Positions 19,571 to 30,376 are shown, counted from the stretch's first letter. The stretch: 64,000 nucleotides of DNA from Chitinophaga sp. YR573 (GCF_900110995.1 NZ_FOJF01000001.1:2993199-3057198), one strand, 5' to 3'. Notes: generated from the letters alone by a model not told the origin. A program made the numbers and translations.

Positions 19571-22015
19571 ATGTTTAATAACAACCATTTTAAGATTGCT
19601 TACCGCTCCCTGTGGAGAAAACGGGCGTTCTCCTTCCTGAATATTGCCGGACTGGCAGTCGGTATTGCCGCCAGTCTGCTGATCTTCCTCGTCATCAGGA
19701 ATGAAATGAGTTATGACAGCTACCATACCAATGCCAACAGGATCTACCGCGTGGTGACCACCGTGACTAACGTCAGCAATGGAGAAGTGGAATCCAGACA
19801 CGCTGCTGCCCCCGTGCCTTTATCAAGTACCTTGAGACAGGATTTTCCAGGTATTGAACAGGCCGCGGCCCTCTGGGACATAGGAACGGCCCAGGTGTAT
19901 GTACCCGGAAAAGACTTAGCCGATGAAAAACGTTTTAATGTCAAAAACGGGCTGTTTTTCTCAGAGCCACATCTCTTTAAAATATTTGATTATACCTGGC
20001 TGGTTGGTAATGCCGAAGGCTTAAAAGATCTGAACACTGTAGTCATTGATAAAAGCCTGGCAGAAGCCTTTTTCGGCAGTTATAGTAATGCGATAGGTAA
20101 AACAGTGCAGTTATGGTCATATAGGGTCCCTTTAAAGATCGTAGGAGTGTATAAAGACCTTCCTGCCAATACAGATGTTCCCGTACGACTGGTAGGCTCC
20201 TTTGTGACCTTCCTGAAGCTGAATGGGAGCAACCTGCTGGATAAATCTTCCTGGGGCCATACAAACAGTAACAGCTCCTGCTTTGTGCTGGCGTCTGCGA
20301 AACAGGATATGAACAAGCTGCAACAGCAGATGCCTGGTTTTGTAAACCATTATTACCCGCAAGAACAGGGGCCCAAAGCCAAACAAATACACTTAGCTTT
20401 TCAGCCGCTGAAGGAAATGCACCTGGATAAGCGTTTTACGCATTACGGTAAAGCCAGTCTCACCTACCGGGAACTTTACTCATTAGGACTTATCGGTATC
20501 TTCCTGCTGCTGGTAGCCTGCATTAACTTCATCAACCTGGCCACTGCACAGTCAGTAAGCCGTGCGAAAGAAATAGGAGTGCGTAAAGTATTGGGGAGTA
20601 CCCGTACTCAGCTACTTAGGCAGTTCCTGAATGAAACAGCCCTGATAACTGGGGTTGCTGTGGTACTTGCCTGTGTGATAGTTACAGTGTCATTGCCGGC
20701 CCTCAGTACATTAATGCAGAAAGAGATTTCCCCGCAGTTATTATATTCCCCGGCCACTATCCTGTATTTGCTCATTACAGGCGTTTTAATCACCTTATTG
20801 GCCGGTTCTTATCCAGCCATGGTTTTATCCGGTTTTAACCCGGTAGCGGCCATTAAAAGCAAGATTACGGCCCGTACAATAGGGGGGATCTCATTGCGTA
20901 GGGGATTGGTGGTGATGCAGTTTGTGATTGCCCAGTTGCTGGTAATAGGTACCCTGGTGGTGGTAAAGCAGATGGCATATTTCCGTAGCCAGCCTATGGG
21001 ATTTACAAAAGAAGCGGTTATCTTAATAAGTCTCCCCAGTGAGAATAGTTATAAAACACACTATGAAAATCTGAAACAGCAGTTATCACAGATACCTGGT
21101 GTATCGGCCGCCAGTTTATGTATGGATGCTCCTTCCGCCGGCTGGGAATCTACCAGTACTTTCTTTTTCGATAGCAATCCGGAGAAGCAGCCTTTTGTAA
21201 CCATGCAGCAATTTGCTGATACAGGCTATTTAAGAACGTTCCAGTTAAGTCTGGCTGCAGGCAGAATGCCATACGCCAGTGATACGATCCGGGAATTATT
21301 AGTGAATGAAACAATGGTGAAAAGACTGGGATTAAAATCAGTCAATGAGATCCTTGATAAAACAATTGCTTTTGATGATGGTATAAAACATCCTGTAGTA
21401 GGGGTATTGCAGGATTTTAACAGCAGGAACCTGCGTTTTGCTGTGGAACCGTTAGTATTAACCACCTATTTCGGGACGTACAGTTTTATCGCGTTGCGGC
21501 TGGACCCTGCTAAAATGCACACTACATTACCCCAGGTACAAAAGGTATTCACGTCCGTATTTCCTACTTATCTGTACGACTGTACATTCCTGGATGAAAG
21601 GATTGGCCAGTATTACGAGATAGAAGGGATCACTGCAAAACTCTTCGAGGTATTTGCATTCCTGGCCATCTTTATCTCCTGTCTTGGTTTATACGGATTG
21701 ATCTCATTCATGGCAGTACAGAAAACTAAAGAGGTAGGGATCCGTAAAGTATTAGGCGCTTCCGTACAAAGCATCGTATACATGTTTTCAAGAGAATTTA
21801 CTATCTTAATAGGGATTGCTTTCCTGATAGCAGCACCCCTGGGATATTATTTCATGCAGGAGTGGCTCGCTGGTTTCTATTATCATACAAACATGGGCTG
21901 GGGGATCTTTGTGATGTCTGTTGTATTATCCGTCATCATCGCCTGGATGACTGTGGGATATAAAGCCATAAGTGCAGCACTGGCAAATCCTGTTAAAAGT
22001 CTGAAAACAGAATAA
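19571..22015 (+). CDS. FtsX/MacB-type ABC transporter permease
   Basis: An 814-residue permease with the MacB-like layout: one N-terminal membrane helix (ISFLNIAGLAVGIAASLLIFLVI-like, about residues 18-40), a large periplasmic domain (MacB_PCD, about 45-280), three helices with an FtsX domain (about 285-430), a second periplasmic region and a final FtsX domain (about 665-810). The internal duplication is visible in repeated AKEIGVRKVLGSTRTQL and TKEVGIRKVLGASVQSI. No ATPase domain is present, and no adjacent ATPase or membrane-fusion gene is in the window. The frame opens earlier at a GTG (19529), but the ATG at 19571 begins the conserved segment. A related permease follows at 23406. Family members act in export or mechanotransmission; the substrate is unknown. 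Confidence 0.9.
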   Translation: MFNNNHFKIAYRSLWRKRAFSFLNIAGLAVGIAASLLIFLVIRNEMSYDSYHTNANRIYRVVTTVTNVSNGEVESRHAAAPVPLSSTLRQDFPGIEQAAALWDIGTAQVYVPGKDLADEKRFNVKNGLFFSEPHLFKIFDYTWLVGNAEGLKDLNTVVIDKSLAEAFFGSYSNAIGKTVQLWSYRVPLKIVGVYKDLPANTDVPVRLVGSFVTFLKLNGSNLLDKSSWGHTNSNSSCFVLASAKQDMNKLQQQMPGFVNHYYPQEQGPKAKQIHLAFQPLKEMHLDKRFTHYGKASLTYRELYSLGLIGIFLLLVACINFINLATAQSVSRAKEIGVRKVLGSTRTQLLRQFLNETALITGVAVVLACVIVTVSLPALSTLMQKEISPQLLYSPATILYLLITGVLITLLAGSYPAMVLSGFNPVAAIKSKITARTIGGISLRRGLVVMQFVIAQLLVIGTLVVVKQMAYFRSQPMGFTKEAVILISLPSENSYKTHYENLKQQLSQIPGVSAASLCMDAPSAGWESTSTFFFDSNPEKQPFVTMQQFADTGYLRTFQLSLAAGRMPYASDTIRELLVNETMVKRLGLKSVNEILDKTIAFDDGIKHPVVGVLQDFNSRNLRFAVEPLVLTTYFGTYSFIALRLDPAKMHTTLPQVQKVFTSVFPTYLYDCTFLDERIGQYYEIEGITAKLFEVFAFLAIFISCLGLYGLISFMAVQKTKEVGIRKVLGASVQSIVYMFSREFTILIGIAFLIAAPLGYYFMQEWLAGFYYHTNMGWGIFVMSVVLSVIIAWMTVGYKAISAALANPVKSLKTE

Positions 22016-22017
22016 AT

Positions 22018-23394
22018 ATGAAAAAACTGATTGTTATTTTTTTCCTGCTACCTGTAGTTGCGATGGCGCAGACGGTCATCAAGGATTCTATTTATTCCAC
22101 TATCATGAAAGAACAGCGGAAAATAGAAGTAGTGCTGCCGGATGATTACAAACCGGGATCTGGTGCCCGGTATGACGTTACTTATGTGACAGATGGAGAA
22201 TGGAATACGAAGATCGTTGCACAACTACAACGCTTTGCACAGATCCAGTTTATGCCGGCGAATATTATTGTAAGCTTGCCTAATACCTATATAAATGGCC
22301 ATAACATGCGGGATAGGGAGCTTACTCCTATACATGTGGATGGTAATCCTGTTTCCGGTGGTGCAGATAATTACATTGCATTCATCAAAACAGAACTGAT
22401 CCCTTATATCGAAAAGAAATATCCTACTAAAGGACAACGCACACTGGAAGGTGGATCATTAGGTGGCTTGTTCGGATTATATTGTTTCTTTAAAGAACCT
22501 GAGCTATTCCAATCATACATGTTGGCAGATCCTGCTTTCTGGTATGGAGATGGTTTTCTGATGAAGATGGCAGCGGAAAAATTGCCATCATTACCTAATC
22601 CTGAGAGAACAATTTTGTTTACCGGCAGGGAAGGGGCCGCTTTCAGGGAAATGGGAGTAAAGGCAATGGATTCTATTTTCCATGCCAATGCGCCTGCGAC
22701 ATTACACTGGAAGACATTGGTATATACCGGTGAAACGCATAACTCCACAATTTTCAAAACAGTATACGACGGATTGAAATATACTTATGAAGGTTATACC
22801 CCTGATAGCCTGGTATTTCATCCGATGGCAGGCATTATATTAAAAGATAAACCTTTTAATTTCTATTGTTTCTCTGATGAAAGGATGCATGTGAGATATA
22901 CTACAGATGGGACGGAACCAACTTCTGCGTCTCCTGAAATGCCACAGGGTATGAAAGAGATGAATACACCATCACAGGTAACATTAAAAGCGTTCTGTGC
23001 AAGACAGGAATATAATAAAGTCCTGAAGACTGATTACAAAATCGGGACTGTACTAACTGCTGTTAAAAAACCAGGAAAAATAAAACCCGGTGGACTGGAT
23101 AGTATCGCCGGTCTGCAGAGTGGTTTTCTGGAAATAAAAGAAGACGGCTATTATATTTTCGGATTAGTGGATCCTGTAACGGATGTAACATTACATCTGG
23201 GTGATCAGTTATTATTTGATTATAAGAAAGCCACGGGTAACGGTAAAGACAAAACGTTTATTATTCCGCTGCAAAAAGGATTTTATCCGCTGCATTTACA
23301 ATACACAGGTACAGTTATTCCTATGATCATTTATCTGGTGCCGGGGGGCAACGAAACTAATCCTATTCCCCGGGACGTACTTTATCATCATTAA
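22018..23394 (+). CDS. secreted esterase-family alpha/beta hydrolase with C-terminal accessory domains
   Basis: A 458-residue exported protein (signal peptide MKKLIVIFFLLPVVAMAQ). The first about 250 residues match the putative esterase/siderophore-esterase (IroE/Fes-like) fold: the nucleophile elbow GGSLGG (Ser147) and a likely catalytic histidine in GETHNST (His241). The region around 262-345 (RYTTDGTEPTSASP) resembles the chitobiase/hexosaminidase C-terminal beta domain, and the last about 90 residues (GYYIFGLVDPVTDVTLHLGDQLLFD) resemble a PA14-like carbohydrate-binding module. It starts 2 bases after the upstream permease and is followed 11 bases later by a second one, so the three form an operon. 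An ester on a glycan or secondary metabolite is the likely substrate class (inference). Confidence 0.85.
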   Translation: MKKLIVIFFLLPVVAMAQTVIKDSIYSTIMKEQRKIEVVLPDDYKPGSGARYDVTYVTDGEWNTKIVAQLQRFAQIQFMPANIIVSLPNTYINGHNMRDRELTPIHVDGNPVSGGADNYIAFIKTELIPYIEKKYPTKGQRTLEGGSLGGLFGLYCFFKEPELFQSYMLADPAFWYGDGFLMKMAAEKLPSLPNPERTILFTGREGAAFREMGVKAMDSIFHANAPATLHWKTLVYTGETHNSTIFKTVYDGLKYTYEGYTPDSLVFHPMAGIILKDKPFNFYCFSDERMHVRYTTDGTEPTSASPEMPQGMKEMNTPSQVTLKAFCARQEYNKVLKTDYKIGTVLTAVKKPGKIKPGGLDSIAGLQSGFLEIKEDGYYIFGLVDPVTDVTLHLGDQLLFDYKKATGNGKDKTFIIPLQKGFYPLHLQYTGTVIPMIIYLVPGGNETNPIPRDVLYHH

Positions 23395-23405
23395 AAAATA
23401 CTCCC

Positions 23406-25784
23406 ATGTTTAAGAATTATTTCAAAGCAATGCTTCGTAATCTCTGGAAGAATAAAACATATAGCTTTCTGAATATTTTCGGATTAGCAATAGGGATTGT
23501 ATGTGCAGGAGTAATTTTTCTATGGGTAGAGGATGAAGTAAATTATGATAATGTAAACCTGAAAAAGCCACAGCTGTATCAGGTTATGCAGAACTGGAAT
23601 TATGATGGATATATCCCTACTTTCAGATCAACACCAGGATTGCTGGCAGCCTCTATAAAAGCAGATATACCAGGTATAAAAGAGGTGTGTCGTGTAACAG
23701 ATTTCTCTCCGTCTTTATTATTCAGTATCGGAGATAAGTCAATGTATGCGTCCGGTTTGTATGCAGATGCTTCTTTGTTTAACATGTTCACAATACCTTT
23801 TGTACAGGGAGATGCAAAGACGGCTTTTGCACAATTATATTCTGTTGTAATTACTGAGAGGACGGCGAAGAAGTTCTTTGGAGAAGAGGAAAATGTTGTG
23901 GGTAAAACATTAAAGGTTGATAATAAACAGGTATATACGGTCAGCGGTGTAGTGAAAGACTTTCCTGAGAATAGCACTGTACGTTTTGAATGGGCTGCAC
24001 CATTTGGAGTGTATGCGCTGGAGAATGGATCATTGACCGACTGGGGCAGTAATGCTCCATATACTTATGTAGAACTGGACCCGTCTGCTAACCCGGATGC
24101 CATCAATAAGCAATTGTATGATTATGTGAAAAGCAAGCAACCAACAACTATTACGCATGCTTTTCTGTTGGCGATGAAAGACTGGCATCTGCGCAGTAAT
24201 TTTGATAACGGAGTCCAAAGTGGGGGGCGTATTCAATACGTACATATGTTCTCAATCATCGCATGGATCATTCTTTTTATTGCCTGTATTAATTTCATGA
24301 ATCTTTCTACTGCACGCAGTGAAAAACGTGCAAGAGAAGTAGGGGTGAGGAAAGTAATGGGAGCAGGGAAATCGGGGTTGATTGCACAGTTCATAGGCGA
24401 AGCTATATTCATGGCGGCACTGGCAACTTTGATTGCGGTGCTGATCATGATAGTGGTGTTGCCTTACTGTAATACGCTGATGGATAAAAACCTGCATATA
24501 GGCTTGGGAAACCCTGTTCACTTATCTGCGTTATTACTGATTGCCATTGTTTGCGGTTTGGTAGCAGGTAGTTATCCTTCATTATATTTGTCTTCTTTTA
24601 ATCCTGTATTTGTTTTAAAAGGATTAAACATAAAAACCGGTGGTGCTGCATTTATCCGGAAAGGATTGGTTGTGTTACAATTCACTGTTTCAATTGTATT
24701 AATCATCAGTACTATCATTATCTATCAGCAGATCCGTCATGTAAAAAGCAGGAACCTCGGATATGATAAGGATAATCTGATAGTGATGAATATGCAGGGG
24801 GATATGCTGAAGAACTTTACAGCCATAAAAGAAGATATGCTGAATACCGGTGCAATAGAGAATATGGCATTGGCGAACGTTATCACCATGTATGGTGGAA
24901 ATAATACAGGAAATGTAGGTTGGGAAGGAAAAGATCCCAATAAGAAAATATTGTTTTCAATAAGAGTGGTAGATCCTGCATTCATGGCTACTTTGGGTAT
25001 GCGTATCATAGATGGCAGGGATTTTCAGACCAATGCAGTTGCAGATAGTTTTAATGTAATCATCACGGAATCTATGGCAAAGCTGATGGGAACTGGAAGT
25101 GCTGTTGGTAAAGCTATCAGCTATACGGGCTTCCCCGGATCTGCTAATGGTAATCTGAGGGTTGTCGGTGTTGTAAATGATTATGTATACGGCAATATGT
25201 ATGGTCAGTCGGACCCGGTAATATTTGGCTGTTTTCCTTCGCGGGCTACTGTGACATACATCCGTACAAAAGCAGGACGTGATATGGAACAAACGCTGGC
25301 TAAGATGGAAGCAGTGATGCACAAATACAATCCCGGTTATCCCTTTGAATACAGGTTTGTAGATGATATGTTTAATTGGCAGTTCACTAATGAAATGCTG
25401 ATCAGTAAACTGACACGCATCTTTGCCTCACTGGCAATTATCATTTCCTGTTTGGGTTTATTTGGATTAGCTGCTTATACTGCAGAGCGCAGAACAAAAG
25501 AGATTGGTATCCGTAAAGTACTGGGTGCAAGTGTGGCCGGTATTGCCGGTTTACTTTCCAAAGATTTCCTGCAGCTGGTATGTCTGTCTACGCTTATCGC
25601 ATTTCCACTGGCCTGGTGGGCTATGTCTGTATGGCTACAGGGTTATGCCTATCGTGTGTCTATACATTGGTGGGTATTCCTTGTCGCAGGTGTTTGTGCA
25701 GTATTTATCTCACTGCTCACTGTCAGTTATCAGTCTGTAAGAGCTGCCTTGATGGACCCGGTGAAAAGCCTGAAAACAGATTAA
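23406..25784 (+). CDS. FtsX/MacB-type ABC transporter permease (second copy)
   Basis: A 792-residue paralogue of the permease at 19571. It has the same order: N-terminal helix (SFLNIFGLAIGIVCAGVIFLWV), periplasmic MacB_PCD-like domain, FtsX block with KRAREVGVRKVMGAGKSGL near residue 310, and C-terminal FtsX block with TKEIGIRKVLGASVAGI near 700, ending DPVKSLKTD (the first copy ends NPVKSLKTE). It lacks an ATPase domain. It closes the permease-esterase-permease operon before a bidirectional terminator. Its wobble positions look more AT-rich than the first copy's, so this is probably an old rather than recent duplication. Substrate unknown. Confidence 0.9.
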   Translation: MFKNYFKAMLRNLWKNKTYSFLNIFGLAIGIVCAGVIFLWVEDEVNYDNVNLKKPQLYQVMQNWNYDGYIPTFRSTPGLLAASIKADIPGIKEVCRVTDFSPSLLFSIGDKSMYASGLYADASLFNMFTIPFVQGDAKTAFAQLYSVVITERTAKKFFGEEENVVGKTLKVDNKQVYTVSGVVKDFPENSTVRFEWAAPFGVYALENGSLTDWGSNAPYTYVELDPSANPDAINKQLYDYVKSKQPTTITHAFLLAMKDWHLRSNFDNGVQSGGRIQYVHMFSIIAWIILFIACINFMNLSTARSEKRAREVGVRKVMGAGKSGLIAQFIGEAIFMAALATLIAVLIMIVVLPYCNTLMDKNLHIGLGNPVHLSALLLIAIVCGLVAGSYPSLYLSSFNPVFVLKGLNIKTGGAAFIRKGLVVLQFTVSIVLIISTIIIYQQIRHVKSRNLGYDKDNLIVMNMQGDMLKNFTAIKEDMLNTGAIENMALANVITMYGGNNTGNVGWEGKDPNKKILFSIRVVDPAFMATLGMRIIDGRDFQTNAVADSFNVIITESMAKLMGTGSAVGKAISYTGFPGSANGNLRVVGVVNDYVYGNMYGQSDPVIFGCFPSRATVTYIRTKAGRDMEQTLAKMEAVMHKYNPGYPFEYRFVDDMFNWQFTNEMLISKLTRIFASLAIIISCLGLFGLAAYTAERRTKEIGIRKVLGASVAGIAGLLSKDFLQLVCLSTLIAFPLAWWAMSVWLQGYAYRVSIHWWVFLVAGVCAVFISLLTVSYQSVRAALMDPVKSLKTD

Positions 25785-25804
25785 CGGATCATGCTATTAT
25801 ATTT

Positions 25805-25844
25805 GATGCTCCTGACATAGCGAATGTTGCTTGTCAGGAGCATC
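25805..25844. terminator. bidirectional terminator between convergent genes
   Basis: A perfect 13-bp stem GATGCTCCTGACA/TGTCAGGAGCATC with a 14-base loop. It shares the GCTCCTGAC core with terminators at 9124 and 60414. Confidence 0.85.
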
Positions 25845-25861
25845 TTGTTTTAATAGATATA

Positions 25862-27094
25862 TTACTGACCATCATCCAGTGTACACGTTAACGTGCCATA
25901 TCCCAACTGATCATATCCTCCACTACCTGAACTATAGTTTCCTCCACCGCCTTCAGGTCTTACATTTGCTGCATACTGTGTGGTATATGGCGCAGACAAT
26001 CCTTTCAGCTTTACATAGTGATTATAGATCAACTCCCATACCGGGCGGGCATTGCCACGAGAAGCTTCGCTGATAACTGTCTGGTTCACTCCCAAACAAT
26101 TGGTATATGCAACATAAGGCACATCCTGTCCCAGGTTATATTTTGCTACATATTCGGCTCCTTTCAGAAAACGGTTGTCATCATATCCATACAGATCATC
26201 TCCCTGGCTCCAGGCCATTTCGCAAAAAGCACCCATCAATGCCATTCCCAACATTGTGTGTCCCTGGTCGCGGCCGCTTTCCTGCCATTGTCCCAGTCCG
26301 TCATCGTGAACATAATAGACAGCATTTTTGATATTACCGTTTCCTGCTCCGTACTTGAAATAGGTGATGGCTTCATTATAGATGTCCCTGTCATCACAAA
26401 GCACGCCGATTGCCAGTAGGGAACACATATTGCAGAGGTCCCAGTTTGCATAATAATGGCCCATACATCTTTCCCATCTTGTTATGAAAGTATGATTCAC
26501 CGGATAGAATACTTTCAGCATCATTCGCTGAAAACGAGCAAGATCGGAAGCAGACCATCCTTTGTATGTTCTCATGATCTCCGCTGCATTGGCAAATTCA
26601 TAACCATACAAACCTGCGGCCAGTACGGAATCATTATTCCCTGCCAGCAGGGTTAGTTGGGCCGACCATGCATTCATGATGCTGATAGACTGCTTCGCAT
26701 ATACTTCATCACCGGATACTTTCCATCTCAGCGCGGAAGCATAGGCGGCTGCTACATCGTTAAATAACAGGCTGTAATTTTCTGGATGCACACCATCAGC
26801 CCCGCGGTAAACAATGGCTTGCGGACTGGCAGTCCAGCTTGTAGAAGAATGTGCATTGGAAGTAAGTTTGTTCCAGCCGGATAACCAGGGTTCTGTGCCG
26901 GCTGCTACCTTTGTCTTCATACGTTCAAAAGCGGCTGCAGTATGTAACAGCCCCGGATGTACGAATGTGGTGTCATGGTCATTAATAGCTAAAGGAGCTA
27001 CCAGCAGTGTTTCTCTGCTTTTTTCGCATGCGGCAGCGAATAAAATGGGTAAAAATAGGGTACAGAAAAGTACACACAAGTAATTGGCTCTCAT
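25862..27094 (-). CDS. alginate-lyase-like lipoprotein (alpha/alpha-toroid polysaccharide lyase)
   Basis: A 410-residue predicted outer-membrane or periplasmic lipoprotein: the signal sequence ends FAAACEKS, with the lipobox cysteine at about residue 23. The body matches the alginate-lyase superfamily helical toroid: FVHPGLLHTAAAFERMKTKVAAG at the start, NNWDL-like GHYYANWDLCNMCSLLAIGVLCDD in the centre, and the catalytic-site-like QWQESGRDQGHTMLGMALMGAFCEMAW with His and Arg. The C terminus is Gly-rich (GGGGNYSSGSGGYDQLGYGTLT). The polysaccharide could be alginate, glucuronan or another uronic-acid polymer; the sequence does not decide. No SusC/SusD pair is adjacent, so it is outside a classical utilisation locus. 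Confidence 0.82.
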   Translation of the reverse strand: MRANYLCVLFCTLFLPILFAAACEKSRETLLVAPLAINDHDTTFVHPGLLHTAAAFERMKTKVAAGTEPWLSGWNKLTSNAHSSTSWTASPQAIVYRGADGVHPENYSLLFNDVAAAYASALRWKVSGDEVYAKQSISIMNAWSAQLTLLAGNNDSVLAAGLYGYEFANAAEIMRTYKGWSASDLARFQRMMLKVFYPVNHTFITRWERCMGHYYANWDLCNMCSLLAIGVLCDDRDIYNEAITYFKYGAGNGNIKNAVYYVHDDGLGQWQESGRDQGHTMLGMALMGAFCEMAWSQGDDLYGYDDNRFLKGAEYVAKYNLGQDVPYVAYTNCLGVNQTVISEASRGNARPVWELIYNHYVKLKGLSAPYTTQYAANVRPEGGGGNYSSGSGGYDQLGYGTLTCTLDDGQ

Positions 27095-27294
27095 GGATTA
27101 AGTTGTTTGCAGGTTTATTTTATTGTTACACTGTTAGGTATTCAACCAGATTTTTCAATACAAAAAGGAATGGCAGCTCATCGTTCACGAAACAAGGTCA
27201 AGATAAGTATAAATATTTATTTTTTAAAATACGTGGCTGACAATGAAAATTTTACCTTGTCCGGAGCATGCTGTTTATTGTAATTTGCATCCCA

Positions 27295-28338
27295 ATGAAT
27301 GTTGATTTTCTTATAATTGGTCAGGGGATTGCAGGGACAGTGCTCAGTCATACCCTGATGGAAGCCGGTTGTTCTGTGATGGTGATGGATGAGTACAAGC
27401 CGAATAGTGCGTCCCGTATTGCAGCTGGTGTTATTAATCCTGTATCGGGTCGGCGGTTTACTATTTCCTGGTTGTATGATGATATATATCCGGTAGCAGT
27501 AAAGACTTATCAGCGACTGGAAGAATTGCTAAACGTGCCGGTATTCAAAGAACGTGATATCTGGAATGTACTGCCATCTGAACAGCTAAAGGATGCATTC
27601 ATAGAGAGAACATCCGGACTAACGTACATGCATGTTCCGGAGAATGATCCTTATGAAACGTTCTTACATCAGCCATTTGGGGCCGCAGTTATTAAAGGAG
27701 CTACGGTGTTATTGCATAATCTACTGCCTGCCTGGAGAACCTGGCTGAAAGAGCATAATGCTTTAAGAGAAGAACGCTTTGATGCAGATGCATTAGAAAC
27801 AGGAGAGACGGTCCAGTACAAAGATATCACCGCTAACCGCATCATCTTCTGCGAAGGCGCTGCCACTACCTCAAATCCCTGGTTCAATAACGTCCCTTTC
27901 CTGCTCAACAAAGGAGAGGTACTAAAAGTACGTATCCCCGACTTCCATACCGAAGATATCGTGAAGAGAAGCATTACCCTGGTACCACAGGAAAAGGATA
28001 TCTATTGGGTAGGATCCACTTTTGCCTGGGATTATAAAGATGAACAGCCTACTACAGATAAAAGAGCATACCTGGAAGCAGGGCTGCAACAACTGCTGAA
28101 AGTCCCTTACGAAGTACTGGACCAATATGCAGGCGTCCGCCCATCCGGTACGGACCGTCGCCCTATGATGGGGTTACACCCGGAACACCCCGCCCTGGGT
28201 ATCTTCAATGGCCTGGGTACAAAAGGCACGTCGCTGGCACCCGCTATGGCGGCTCAGTTTGTGGCGCATCTGCTTGAAGATAAGCCACTATGGCAGGAAA
28301 CAGATATTAAACGCTTTTTTAACAGGCGTAAAGGATAG
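27295..28338 (+). CDS. FAD-dependent oxidoreductase (DAO family)
   Basis: A 347-residue flavoprotein of the D-amino-acid oxidase/glycine oxidase superfamily. The N-terminal dinucleotide-binding motif is FLIIGQGIAGTVLSHTLMEAG (GxGxxG), followed by the acidic end of beta2 (VMDEYKPNSASRIAAGVINPVSGRR). The C-terminal GVRPSGTDRRPMMGLHPEHPALGIFNGLGTKGTSLAP is the second FAD-contacting region typical of the DAO fold. The frame opens 27 bases earlier, but the ATG at 27295 gives the canonical N terminus. The substrate cannot be assigned. It stands between the divergent lyase gene and aspS, with its own short upstream region. Confidence 0.88.
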   Translation: MNVDFLIIGQGIAGTVLSHTLMEAGCSVMVMDEYKPNSASRIAAGVINPVSGRRFTISWLYDDIYPVAVKTYQRLEELLNVPVFKERDIWNVLPSEQLKDAFIERTSGLTYMHVPENDPYETFLHQPFGAAVIKGATVLLHNLLPAWRTWLKEHNALREERFDADALETGETVQYKDITANRIIFCEGAATTSNPWFNNVPFLLNKGEVLKVRIPDFHTEDIVKRSITLVPQEKDIYWVGSTFAWDYKDEQPTTDKRAYLEAGLQQLLKVPYEVLDQYAGVRPSGTDRRPMMGLHPEHPALGIFNGLGTKGTSLAPAMAAQFVAHLLEDKPLWQETDIKRFFNRRKG

Positions 28339-28357
28339 AAATGCAGTGATCATACGT

Positions 28358-28365
28358 TATCTTTG
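28358..28365 (+). promoter_or_regulatory. -7 promoter box of aspS
   Basis: TATCTTTG, an exact match to TAnnTTTG, 54 bases before the aspS ATG. No convincing -33 element. Confidence 0.5.
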
Positions 28366-28419
28366 CCGACCCCGGTAACGAAGTTTCGGGACCAAATTTG
28401 AACTTTATAATATAATTAT

Positions 28420-30168
28420 ATGTACAGAACGCACACTTGTGGCGAGCTACGACTGGAACACAACGGTAAACAGGTATCATTGTCCGGCTGGGTACAAACA
28501 GTCAGGAAGTTTGGAAGCATCACTTTCGTGGATCTGCGCGACCGCTACGGTATCACGCAGTTGCTGTTTGGTGAATCTTTGAATCAGCAGCTTGATAACC
28601 AGCCACTTGGTCGCGAATTTGTAATACAGGTCACTGGTACCGTTACGGAACGTTCCAGCAAAAATAAAAACATCCCTACGGGTGAAGTGGAAATCACTGT
28701 CAGCAGCTTTTCTATTCTGAATGCTGCTAAAACACCTCCTTTTACCGTACAGGACGATACTGACGGTGGCGATGAATTACGTATGAAATTCCGCTACCTC
28801 GATCTGCGTCGTAATATCGTGAAGCAAAACCTGGAACTGCGCTACCGCCTCAACAGGGCTGCACGTAACTTCCTGGACAGTAAGGGCTTCATGGATATCG
28901 AAACGCCTTTCCTCATCAAATCTACTCCGGAAGGTGCCCGCGACTTCGTAGTGCCAAGCCGTATGAACCCTAACGAGTTCTACGCTCTGCCACAGTCGCC
29001 ACAGACTTTCAAACAACTGCTGATGGTAAGCGGATACGACCGTTACTACCAAATAGTGAAGTGTTTCCGCGATGAAGACCTTCGTGCCGACCGTCAGCCG
29101 GAATTCACCCAGATAGACTGTGAAATGAGCTTCGTAGAACAGGAAGATATCCTGAACAACTTCGAAGAGATGCTGAAATATATCTTCCAGGAAATAAAAG
29201 GGATCACGTTCAATGAACCATTCCCCCGCATGACCTTCGACGATGCCATGGAATTCTATGGTAACGATAAACCGGATATCCGCTTCGAAATGAAGCTGGT
29301 AAACTTCAACGACGTTGCCAAAAACAACGGTTTTAAAGTATTCGACGAAGCTGAACTGGTAGTAGCTATCTGTGCGAAAGGTTGCGCAGAATACACCCGT
29401 AAACAGCTGGACGAACTCACCGAATGGGTAAAACGTCCGCAAATAGGCATGAGCGGCCTGATCTACGCCCGCGTAGGCGCTGACGGTACCGTTAAGAGCT
29501 CTGTGGATAAATTCTTCGACGAAACCAAACTGAAAATCTGGGCAGACAAATGCCAGGCTCAACCGGGCGATCTGATACTGGTATTGGCTGGTAAAGAAGA
29601 ACGCACCCGTAAAGCCATGAGCGAGCTGCGTCTGGAAATGGGCGAACGCATGGGCCTGCGTAATAAAGAAGAATTTAAGCCGTTATGGGTAATAGACTTC
29701 CCGCTGTTCGAATACGCGGAAGAAGAAAACCGCTGGGTAGCACGGCATCATCCGTTTACCTCTCCAAAACCAGAACATATCAGCTGGATGGAGGACACCT
29801 CTAAATACGCAGACATTAAGGCAAACGCCTACGATATAGTACTCAATGGTACCGAAATTGGAGGAGGATCTATCAGGATCTTCCAGCGTGAACTCCAGGA
29901 AAGAATGTTTGCCGCATTAGGCATGAGTCCGGATGAAGCCCGTCATAAATTCGGCTTCCTGCTCGGAGCCTTCGAATATGGCGCACCTCCGCATGGTGGT
30001 ATCGCTTTCGGATTCGACCGCCTGTGTTCGCTACTGGGTGGTAGCGAAAGCATCAGGGATTTCATCGCTTTCCCGAAGAACAATTCCGGCCGAGATGTAA
30101 TGCTGGACGCGCCTAGCGACATTGATCAGTCACAATTGAATGAGCTGAAAATATCATTAGTGAAGTAG
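28420..30168 (+). CDS. aspS: aspartate-tRNA ligase
   Basis: A 582-residue class II aminoacyl-tRNA synthetase that charges tRNA-Asp. The N-terminal OB-fold anticodon-binding domain ([24 protein letters not shown], about 15-105), the class II motif 2 region ([30 protein letters not shown]) and motif 3 ([21 protein letters not shown], near 535) are all present. The bacterial-type GAD insertion (about 280-420) is present. The length matches the bacterial, not archaeal, type; whether it also charges tRNA-Asn cannot be told here. Confidence 0.96.
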   Translation: MYRTHTCGELRLEHNGKQVSLSGWVQTVRKFGSITFVDLRDRYGITQLLFGESLNQQLDNQPLGREFVIQVTGTVTERSSKNKNIPTGEVEITVSSFSILNAAKTPPFTVQDDTDGGDELRMKFRYLDLRRNIVKQNLELRYRLNRAARNFLDSKGFMDIETPFLIKSTPEGARDFVVPSRMNPNEFYALPQSPQTFKQLLMVSGYDRYYQIVKCFRDEDLRADRQPEFTQIDCEMSFVEQEDILNNFEEMLKYIFQEIKGITFNEPFPRMTFDDAMEFYGNDKPDIRFEMKLVNFNDVAKNNGFKVFDEAELVVAICAKGCAEYTRKQLDELTEWVKRPQIGMSGLIYARVGADGTVKSSVDKFFDETKLKIWADKCQAQPGDLILVLAGKEERTRKAMSELRLEMGERMGLRNKEEFKPLWVIDFPLFEYAEEENRWVARHHPFTSPKPEHISWMEDTSKYADIKANAYDIVLNGTEIGGGSIRIFQRELQERMFAALGMSPDEARHKFGFLLGAFEYGAPPHGGIAFGFDRLCSLLGGSESIRDFIAFPKNNSGRDVMLDAPSDIDQSQLNELKISLVK

Positions 30169-30210
30169 GATGGCATAAAATTTGCCAATGGGTGTTTGCT
30201 TTGTAACAGG

Positions 30211-30246
30211 TCCCCCTTGATGCTGGAATTTTCAGTATTAAGGGGG
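30211..30246 (+). terminator. hairpin after aspS
   Basis: A 14-15 bp stem TCCCCCTTGATGCTG against CAGTATTAAGGGGGA (two G-T wobbles) with a 6-7 base loop. It lacks a clear U tract, so termination is plausible rather than certain. Confidence 0.5.
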
Positions 30247-30376
30247 ATCAGTGCAAACAATAAGGAACATTAACTGTTGGTAGCTTATATCTAACAGATT
30301 AATAATTAATTACAAGTTAATCATCATATTGTATAAATATTTAAACTATATTGCCAGAACAAAAAATAACAATGCC

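Noticed and set aside
28777-29562. 261-residue antisense open frame inside aspS
   Set aside because: Shadow of the conserved aspS reading frame; composition (Phe/Val/His-rich) is typical of antisense frames.
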